Source of the DNA: Brevibacillus brevis
GTDB taxonomy: Bacteria > Bacillota > Bacilli > Brevibacillales > Brevibacillaceae
Length of the DNA: 64,000 nt
NCBI RefSeq assembly: GCF_900637055.1
Contig: NZ_LR134338.1
Coordinates: forward strand, 5,362,501-5,426,500
Direction of reading: 5' to 3'
Shown: positions 59,401-64,000 of the stretch, piece after piece
How the letters are laid out: each line of letters starts with the position of its first letter
Numbering within the stretch: the stretch's first letter is position 1
Translations under genes and position numbers: made by a program
Notes under the pieces: model-generated
The model's input: the letters and a program-made list of their open reading frames with translations, nothing else
The model's database searches: none
Told to the model about the DNA's origin: nothing

Positions 59401-59577
59401 TACCTCAGCTGGAGCCGCCCCCTCAACAGAGGTAACAACTACAGCGACCGGAGAAGTCAGCGATGGCATCAATTCAATAGCCAAGCGCGGAAAGGTAACC
59501 AAGCCAAAAATGAAGATGGCTACGGATATCATAATCATCGTGACCGGACGTTTAATGGACAGCTCTGATATATTCAA
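56446..59577 (-). CDS. RND multidrug/lipopeptide efflux pump, SwrC-like
   Basis: 1043 residues of the HAE1-RND family. N-terminal ISELSIKRPVTMIMISVAIF (20 residues), twelve membrane helices, the proton-relay helix 4 region LGLGSLVDFAVVMLENIFRQ (20 residues, with Asp), and GQSEDMGNSF in the second periplasmic-type domain. B. subtilis SwrC, which exports surfactin, is the closest known type by layout. The start is TTG at 59577, 8 bases after GAGGTG. Regulated most likely by the MarR protein 38 bases upstream. Confidence 0.92.
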   Translation of the reverse strand: MNISELSIKRPVTMIMISVAIFIFGLVTFPRLAIELMPSLTSPVAVVVTSVEGAAPAEVEKLVTKPIENALGTVPNLDKVTSTSVNGSSSVILHFKWGTDMDQATLNMRDKVDFVRGSLPESAGSPRVLKFDPTSQPIIDLAVTGDQDVNKLKKIADDLIKSRLERINGVASVTVTGGQERIVDIIVDPAKLAAYGLTLDQIKAALANSNVSGSAGAIREGDAKTSIRVQGEFTNVDTIALTPISVGGSFIRLSDIANVTDTIKEVTELSYIDGKPSLGIAVMKGTGGNTIKIAKDVKAELEKINSTLPANVETSIVFDTSTYIQSSVDNTVVHALAGGAIGVLMLFFFLGSLSSMLIAVIVLPVSIISTFLLMYMTGQTINLISLAGLTLGLGSLVDFAVVMLENIFRQREQGKSMMEAALVGSKEVGTAVMASALAQICVFLPIALTEGIVAELFAPLALTVVFSHIAALVFTFLLVPMMSARMLKTVPEHTNHENYRGFNPLIWFNIGFHKVEKGYQRVLKWALGHRKTVIGSAFAMLIGSLMLVPSLGAGFFPDMDQGLIQVEIKLPKGTVLTETEKVMKQVEEVVNQVPEKKLVKSSVGGGDGISESGASTSHNATIELHVGEISTRQRSTEEIAVGLQEQVKHIAGADIKVKSLSGGMGGGAAISIEIRGDDLDVLTELSEIVKGEIAKVPGTMNVSTSVQEMSQEFDVKVNTEKASLYGLTTNEILSAVRTSFQGQTVTQYRTGEDEIDINLKLPEDYKEDINYLKNLRISTPTGAQISLTSVATISKVDVPPSIERKNMTREVTVTSDWIGDNLQAASTEITSIINKLNVPDGYTIEMGGQSEDMGNSFVNLGLAIVLSVVLVYMVMAAQFESLFSPFIIMFSVPPSLTGVILGLLFTGTPITVSVLIGYILLIGLVVNNAIVLIDLINQLRAKGWELHEAILHAGPARLRPILMTTLTTIMAIAPLSVAAGSGLELQAPMATTVMYGLIFSTMITLILVPVVTVWFDEMGQKRRNKRKEKQEKKTFTTLESTNA

Positions 59578-59615
59578 AATTTTCTCACCTCTTTGTTTGT
59601 AGGGAGCTCAGCGTA

Positions 59616-59999
59616 TCAGCTCAGTATTTCTTTTTCCAAAATAAGCGCGCGCAAGGAATGCAGCGATGCAGGTGTACAAGCACTTTCTTCTTGACCCGTC
59701 CAATTCGCTGGTACACGCTCCGTCAATGCTGCCCACACAATTCTCCGATCCGATTTATCACGAAATCTGCGCACCAAGTTCATCTGTTCCAGCCGACTGA
59801 TTAAACCTGAGGTCGTACTATACGAAAGATCAATCGCCTTGCTGATTTCTCCCATTGTTTTCGGGCTTATCGCGATTTGCTCCAGAATGAGAACTTGTTG
59901 CCAGGTAATATCACTTGAATCCAATGCTTGCATGGAAAGTGTGGAAAACACGGTGCTCGTATCCCGTAGAATCTTCGCTAACTGAAATAGTTCGTTCAT
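59616..59999 (-). CDS. MarR-family transcriptional regulator
   Basis: 127 residues with the winged helix ITWQQVLILEQI, KTMGEISKAIDLSYSTTSGL (20 residues) and RFRDKSDRRIVWAALTE wing. The C-terminal dimerisation helix is shorter than usual (typical length about 140-150). It heads the RND pump operon and probably represses it. ATG at 59999 has AGGAGG 5 bases upstream. Confidence 0.88.
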   Translation of the reverse strand: MNELFQLAKILRDTSTVFSTLSMQALDSSDITWQQVLILEQIAISPKTMGEISKAIDLSYSTTSGLISRLEQMNLVRRFRDKSDRRIVWAALTERVPANWTGQEESACTPASLHSLRALILEKEILS

Positions 60000-60017
60000 A
60001 AAAGCCTCCTACCCATT

Positions 60018-60165
60018 GTCTATTTTTCGTCTATCGTTTGGGGCGTTCCCCTCTACAAATCACATTGTACTTATACGATTCGTCCCCGAAGTCTATCGGA
60101 TAGTTAATTTCTGGATTTTGATTTTATCTATCCAGAGATAGAAGACCGTACACCCGGAGATAGAC
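60018..60165. promoter_or_regulatory. Cluster of GTCTATC half-sites between the MarR and kinase genes
   Basis: Seven copies of GTCTATC or its complement, with small variation: 60018, 60029, 60091, 60098 (reverse), 60127, 60137 (reverse) and 60159 (reverse). Two pairs form inverted repeats (60091-60103, 60127-60142). The last one sits at the -35 position of the TATAAT at 60189-60194. They probably bind the neighbouring response regulator or the MarR protein. Confidence 0.6.
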
Positions 60166-60188
60166 GACAGCGCATGCTAAAATGAAAC

Positions 60189-60194
60189 TATAAT
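60189..60194 (+). promoter_or_regulatory. -10 box of the kinase/regulator operon
   Basis: TATAAT, 33 bases before the start codon, with no good -35 hexamer; the half-site at 60159-60165 sits just upstream of where it should be. Confidence 0.5.
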
Positions 60195-60226
60195 GGGTAT
60201 GTATTCCAAGAAAGGAGGTTGTCTTC

Positions 60227-61393
60227 TTGAACGCTTCAACTGCATCTTTACGCTCCCGTTTTCTGCTCATTTGCTTTTTTGTATTGATCTCATTTTTTCT
60301 CATTCCAACTGCTTACTTGCATGAACCCACCATTCCCTTTATCATCTCTCTGATCATCATCTTCTGCTTCCTGATGATGTTTCTCAGGCCCAAACAAAAT
60401 TGGAAACCTTTTCAAAAAGACATCGCCATTATCGTTCTTGGTACCGTGTCATTTATAAAAGTTCTATATGTAGGAGAAGAGATCGGTCTATCCTTGCCAT
60501 TGGTAGCTTTTATTGGATATCACATTCTCGAACGCCGAGCATTGTACTATGCGACTTTTTTTGGCGCATGCTCCTTTTCTTTCATGTACTTTCATGGAGA
60601 CTATATTTTTGAGGAGGTAATAGGCTATATCGTGGCCTATATCGGATGGTATATCGGCGCACGAGGATTATCTCTTCAAAATCAAGCAAAGGAATCGAGC
60701 CAGCAGCATCTTAAACAATTGCAAGAGGCGCATGTTGAACTCCAGGAAGCTCATTCTGAACTGCAAGCAGCCTCTGTGAATACACTTCGTGCCGCTGTCC
60801 TCGAGGAGAGGACCAGAATCGCCCGCGATGTTCACGACGCCTTGGGACACAGTCTCACATCGTTAATCGTTCAATTGAATGCTTTGAAATACATGCTGCA
60901 AGGAGGACCGAGTGACGCACAGGAGGCTGTCCGAGACATGCTTACGGTATCCAAGCAAAGCCTCGATGATATACGCTCGTCTGTGCATACATTGGCTGCT
61001 GACAAATCCTCTCTGGGAATCACACCGCTGCGTATACTCTTATCACGAGCCCAGCAGCATACCGACATCAAAATGCAGCTGATCAGTCCCAATCCAGATA
61101 TTCCTCTATCACAGCAGATGACCATTACGCTTTACCGGATTCTCCAAGAAGCTATTACCAATTCCATTCGGCATTCTGATGCAACAGAGATTTTCATCAC
61201 GATTGAAAAAAAGCAGCATAACTACCTATTCCTGGCTATTTGGGACAATGGGAATATTACGAATCATCATCAAATCAAACTGGGCTCTGGTTTAACAGGT
61301 ATCGCAGAACAAACCAAGCAATTAAACGGAGACCTTTCCTATTCCATTCGAGAGCCCCACGGCTTTCAAATTGACATCAGCTTTCCGCTTTGA
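60227..61393 (+). CDS. Membrane sensor kinase, NarL-type partner (HisKA_3)
   Basis: 388 residues: about five membrane helices (about 11-145), a short coiled coil (about 155-185), RIARDVHDALGH with His203, and HATPase blocks (LQEAITNSIRHS, DNGNI, GLTGIAEQ). The extracellular loops are very short, so it probably senses something in or at the membrane, as DesK or LiaS do. The start is TTG at 60227, 8 bases after AAAGGAGG. Confidence 0.9.
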   Translation: MNASTASLRSRFLLICFFVLISFFLIPTAYLHEPTIPFIISLIIIFCFLMMFLRPKQNWKPFQKDIAIIVLGTVSFIKVLYVGEEIGLSLPLVAFIGYHILERRALYYATFFGACSFSFMYFHGDYIFEEVIGYIVAYIGWYIGARGLSLQNQAKESSQQHLKQLQEAHVELQEAHSELQAASVNTLRAAVLEERTRIARDVHDALGHSLTSLIVQLNALKYMLQGGPSDAQEAVRDMLTVSKQSLDDIRSSVHTLAADKSSLGITPLRILLSRAQQHTDIKMQLISPNPDIPLSQQMTITLYRILQEAITNSIRHSDATEIFITIEKKQHNYLFLAIWDNGNITNHHQIKLGSGLTGIAEQTKQLNGDLSYSIREPHGFQIDISFPL

Positions 61394-61427
61394 TAAGCAA
61401 ATCACGATATATACGGAGGAATGCAGC

Positions 61428-62141
61428 ATGGTAAATCAAAACAAAAAAGAGACCATTCGTGTGGTCCTGGTCGATGACCAAACGATGATCCGTCAAGGAT
61501 TGGGGTATGTCATAAAAATGCAGAAGGATATGGAAGTAAGCGGGGAGGCTTCCAATGGAGAAGAAGCCGTGAAGATCGTAGGAGAAATCATTCCTGATGT
61601 CGTCTTAATGGATGTACAAATGCCGAATATGTCAGGAATCGATGCAACCCGAGAAATCACTCGACTCCATCCTTCGATAAAAGTGTTAATCCTCACAACA
61701 TTTGACACGTACGATTACATCGTAGACGGTATTCGGGCAGGTGCTGTCGGCTACATGCTAAAGGATTCCGATTCACAGGATATGTTGGACCTCATTCGCA
61801 GGGCCTATCAGGGAGAGGCACTGTTCTACACGGCTACAGCTGCCAAGGCTCTAGCGGATGCGCTACAGTTTCAACAAAAGAATCACGAGTCTGCCTCTCA
61901 TCCTGACTCTGATGCTGACTCTGCTCTTCCCCCTCTTGTCATGTTGGATCAGTTGACCGATCGAGAGCGGGACGTACTTGAGCAGCTATCCTACGGCAAA
62001 CGGAACGATCAAATTGCGCAGCATTTGCTTATCTCAGGGGGAACCGTCAAGACGCATATCCATCGGATTTTGCAGAAAATGGGCGTAGAAGATCGTACAC
62101 AGGCAGTTGCCAAGGCGATCCGGTATAAAATCGTGAAGTAA
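61428..62141 (+). CDS. NarL/LuxR-family response regulator
   Basis: 237 residues. Receiver with Asp62 (LMDVQMPNMSG) and Lys in MLKDSD, a linker rich in Ser/Asp (about 155-175), and a LuxR helix-turn-helix (LTDRERDVLEQLSYGKRNDQ, then GGTVKTHIHRILQKMGV). Partner of the kinase upstream. ATG at 61428 has GGAGG 8 bases upstream. The adjoining divergent RND operon is a plausible target. Confidence 0.92.
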   Translation: MVNQNKKETIRVVLVDDQTMIRQGLGYVIKMQKDMEVSGEASNGEEAVKIVGEIIPDVVLMDVQMPNMSGIDATREITRLHPSIKVLILTTFDTYDYIVDGIRAGAVGYMLKDSDSQDMLDLIRRAYQGEALFYTATAAKALADALQFQQKNHESASHPDSDADSALPPLVMLDQLTDRERDVLEQLSYGKRNDQIAQHLLISGGTVKTHIHRILQKMGVEDRTQAVAKAIRYKIVK

Positions 62142-62159
62142 TGTAGGAATAGACTGCAG

Positions 62160-62636
62160 CTATTCCACACCCCGTACCTTTCCGATCTCCACTTCCAACA
62201 ACGGCAATTTTCTGCCTGGGAAAACGGTAGACACGATTTCTCCTACTCGCTTTGCCCCTCTCGACAAGTAAAACGGTTCTGCGTACGGGTCGCTGTGGAT
62301 GGTGATGACTGGGATATCCAGCTTTTGTGCCACCTCCACCATATGCTGCCACAGAGCCTTTCCGTAACCTTTTCCAACTGCCTCTGGTTCCATGAACAAA
62401 AAGCCTAATAGCCATTGCTCTTGCTCTGCATCCTTTTCCAGACTCATGAAGCCTTTGATGCTGCCCTCATCCTCTAACACATATACTTCATGCGTCTCGA
62501 TATACGCAGGTGATAGCGTCAGGTCGTCACGACAGGACTCCATGAATTCATCACTGTATCCCCAATAAGCTTTGGAGCGATACGCTAGCTCGCTCAGTTC
62601 ACTTGCTTCTTGTCCTTTAGCTCTGCGGATGTTCAT
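62160..62636 (-). CDS. GNAT acetyltransferase
   Basis: 158 residues: NIRRAKGQEASELSELAYRS at the start, EPEAVGKGYGKALWQHMVE with the acetyl-CoA loop GKGYGKA, and PFYLSRGAKRVGEI. Substrate unknown. Its ATG lies 20 bases inside the end of the MBL-fold gene upstream, so the two are translated together; AAGGAGG is 13 bases before the ATG. Confidence 0.88.
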   Translation of the reverse strand: MNIRRAKGQEASELSELAYRSKAYWGYSDEFMESCRDDLTLSPAYIETHEVYVLEDEGSIKGFMSLEKDAEQEQWLLGFLFMEPEAVGKGYGKALWQHMVEVAQKLDIPVITIHSDPYAEPFYLSRGAKRVGEIVSTVFPGRKLPLLEVEIGKVRGVE

Positions 62637-63294
62637 TTGAGTCCATGCCCTCCTTTTCTACGATATCCGATAGACGTTGTTTGATACCCCCTGTACAAAC
62701 ACCACCATGATAGGCAATCACAGTCTCTATGTCGAACGCGAGCAGTTTGCGGATCGATTGCAGAGCTGTCGTTTGATCTGGCGTGAATTCGGGATTGAAA
62801 GGCATCACTACCCCATCTTGTGCTGTGAGGGCGTCACCTGAAATCAACGTCTTGCTCGGAATATGATACAAAGAGATGTGATCTGGGGAATGACCGGGGG
62901 TATAAATCACCTGGATACCGCCACAGTAAGGGAGAACATCGCCATCCTGTACGGCATGATCCACTTTTACCGGAGGAGCCAGTAGCCCGCTTTTAATTAA
63001 AGGTGTTTCTCCAGCCAGATACGGAATCGCTACCTCGTGAGCAACCACCTGTACGCTTCCTTCCGCTGCTGCTATCATTTCAGGCAAGCTGCCGATATGA
63101 TCCCGGTCTTGATGGGTAATGATGATTTTCGTCAATTTTTCAAAAGGAATCGCTTCTTGCGCCAGTACGTTCTGAATCAGCTCCAATTGTCCGGGGATGC
63201 CTGTATCCACAAGAATGGCTTCATTCTCATCCCATAGCACTGCGGTGTGGACGACGAATGGATTGCCTCCTACGTTCATCTCCAGTTTGATCAT
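62617..63294 (-). CDS. Metallo-beta-lactamase-fold hydrolase
   Basis: 225 residues. The metal motif THQDRDHIG replaces the usual THxHxDHxG, so the first histidine-pair position differs (QDRDH); downstream TPGHSPDHISLY and SGDAL are standard, and YHGG holds the last histidine. The family includes glyoxalase II and lactonase types. ATG at 63294 has AAGGA 6 bases upstream; the frame extends to 63336 without a site. In an overlapping pair with the GNAT gene. Confidence 0.88.
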   Translation of the reverse strand: MIKLEMNVGGNPFVVHTAVLWDENEAILVDTGIPGQLELIQNVLAQEAIPFEKLTKIIITHQDRDHIGSLPEMIAAAEGSVQVVAHEVAIPYLAGETPLIKSGLLAPPVKVDHAVQDGDVLPYCGGIQVIYTPGHSPDHISLYHIPSKTLISGDALTAQDGVVMPFNPEFTPDQTTALQSIRKLLAFDIETVIAYHGGVCTGGIKQRLSDIVEKEGMDSNEHPQS

Positions 63295-63425
63295 TTTGAT
63301 TCCTTCTGTTTGGGTCAAGTCTGACACCTCCAGCATTTGCTCGAATTTGAATCGTATGAATTATTCCTCAAAGGCAGACTAGAATCCTTTCCCGACCTAT
63401 TCTGTCAGCAGATTCGTTTGCTCAC

Positions 63426-63459
63426 AAAAAAAATGGTCATCGCAATGGACGACCATTTT
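63426..63459 (-). terminator. Terminator after the amidohydrolase gene
   Basis: AAAATGGTC/GACCATTTT stem with eight T on the minus strand. Confidence 0.87.
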
Positions 63460-63465
63460 CCCCTC

Positions 63466-64000
63466 TTATTTTGCTTCCTTTTGACGATAGACTTCCTTCC
63501 CTTCAACCAAGGTCAGCACGACTTTCGCATCCTTGATTTGAGTGGCCGGAATTTTAAACAAGTTTTTATCGAGCACGATGAGATCTGCCTTCTTGCCTAC
63601 TTCGATCGAGCCTGTGATGTCGTCCACGTGGTTGACGTAAGCACCATCAATCGTGAAGCTGGCGATCATTTCCGCAAGTGTCGCACGCTCGTCCAGGTTG
63701 GCAATTTTGCTCGGATCGGTTACACCGTCCTCGATCCGGGTAATGCCTTGTTGAATGCCGTGTAATGGATTGAATTCTGGCGTTACGATGTAATCAGACG
63801 AAGAAGCTACATGCACCCCTTTATTCAGGAAGCTCTTCATCGGGTATTCTTTTTCTGCGCGTTCGCGACCCAAGTACGGTACTTCGATCTCATCGTAGTA
63901 TCCCTCTTCCTGCATAAACCAGAACGGCTGCACGATTCCGACTGCACCCAGCTTTTTGAAGCGCTCGATATCTGTTTCATTGACCAGTTGCAAGTGAACG
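63466..64000 (-). CDS. Amidohydrolase family 3 protein (YtcJ-like), 5' end outside the window
   Basis: The C-terminal 178 or so residues of a YtcJ-type amidohydrolase: DIERFKKLGAVGIVQPFWFM (20 residues), KSFLNKGVHVASSSDYIVTP (20 residues) with the metal-binding Asp, PLHGIQQGITR, and the terminal beta-domain GSIEVGKKADLIVLDKNLFK (20 residues). The frame stays open to the window edge. Substrates of this group are mostly unknown amides or cyclic ureas. The gene is monocistronic at its 3' end. Confidence 0.88.
   Translation of the reverse strand, partial: VHLQLVNETDIERFKKLGAVGIVQPFWFMQEEGYYDEIEVPYLGRERAEKEYPMKSFLNKGVHVASSSDYIVTPEFNPLHGIQQGITRIEDGVTDPSKIANLDERATLAEMIASFTIDGAYVNHVDDITGSIEVGKKADLIVLDKNLFKIPATQIKDAKVVLTLVEGKEVYRQKEAK

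Overview
The window reads as ordinary chromosome of an endospore-forming, moderate-GC Gram-positive bacterium. It most resembles Brevibacillus (Paenibacillaceae). The basis is AGGAGG-type ribosome binding sites, frequent TTG and GTG starts, CotF-type spore coat genes around an adhB-like gene, des-desK-desR, tcyP, a secreted SLH-domain protein, Fur boxes of the Bacillus type and several Opp/Dpp-type transport genes. The genus is inferred from recall of protein families; no search was run. No tRNA, rRNA, CRISPR array, phage or transposase gene was seen.

Layout. 1-8.0 kb: a 3'-truncated ferrochelatase-like gene, an AbgA/AbgB-type amidohydrolase pair, a two-part regulator, a secreted GWV-repeat protein and an orphan OppA lipoprotein. 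8.4-20 kb: cystine symporter tcyP, a small stress-type membrane protein, a nitrilase-family amidase, a histidine kinase/response regulator pair, an SLH protein, an ankyrin lipoprotein, a large protein of unknown function, speD and a DUF805 membrane protein. 20.1-31.9 kb: one minus-strand catabolic cluster with a sugar-phosphate-isomerase-like TIM barrel, three Gfo/Idh/MocA proteins (one lacking the EKP motif), a ROK repressor, a complete five-gene Opp/Dpp-type transporter and a ROK kinase; two promoter regions in it carry related 25-bp imperfect palindromes. 32.1-34.4 kb: a spore-coat operon built like yraG-yraF-adhB-yraE-yraD of B. subtilis. 34.6-36.9 kb: a second GWV-repeat protein, an SH3b-metzincin protease and an acetyltransferase. 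37-39.4 kb: arsR-arsI-acr3-arsC with three identical-type operators. 39.5-42.9 kb: a hypothetical gene and the membrane-fluidity operon des-desK-desR. 43.1-53.5 kb: siderophore uptake (three binding lipoproteins, a fused FecCD permease, an AraC/binding-protein regulator, three Fur boxes) and a BceAB-like transporter. 53.6-64 kb: a tandem NodB lipoprotein, an RND exporter with adaptor and MarR regulator, a divergent kinase/regulator pair, a GNAT and MBL-fold pair and a truncated amidohydrolase.

The strongest unexplained signal is a set of seven long non-coding palindromes of about 205-235 bp (types A, B, C, D) in intergenic spaces. Their bodies differ between types, but the ends are shared: one end reads like AGCTGTAGTGGGGG and the other, on the opposite strand, like GCTACGTGGAAAGAAG. 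Types A and B occur twice as the same head-to-head composite of about 495 bp. Most elements start just after the 3' end of a gene with the shared end nearest to it.
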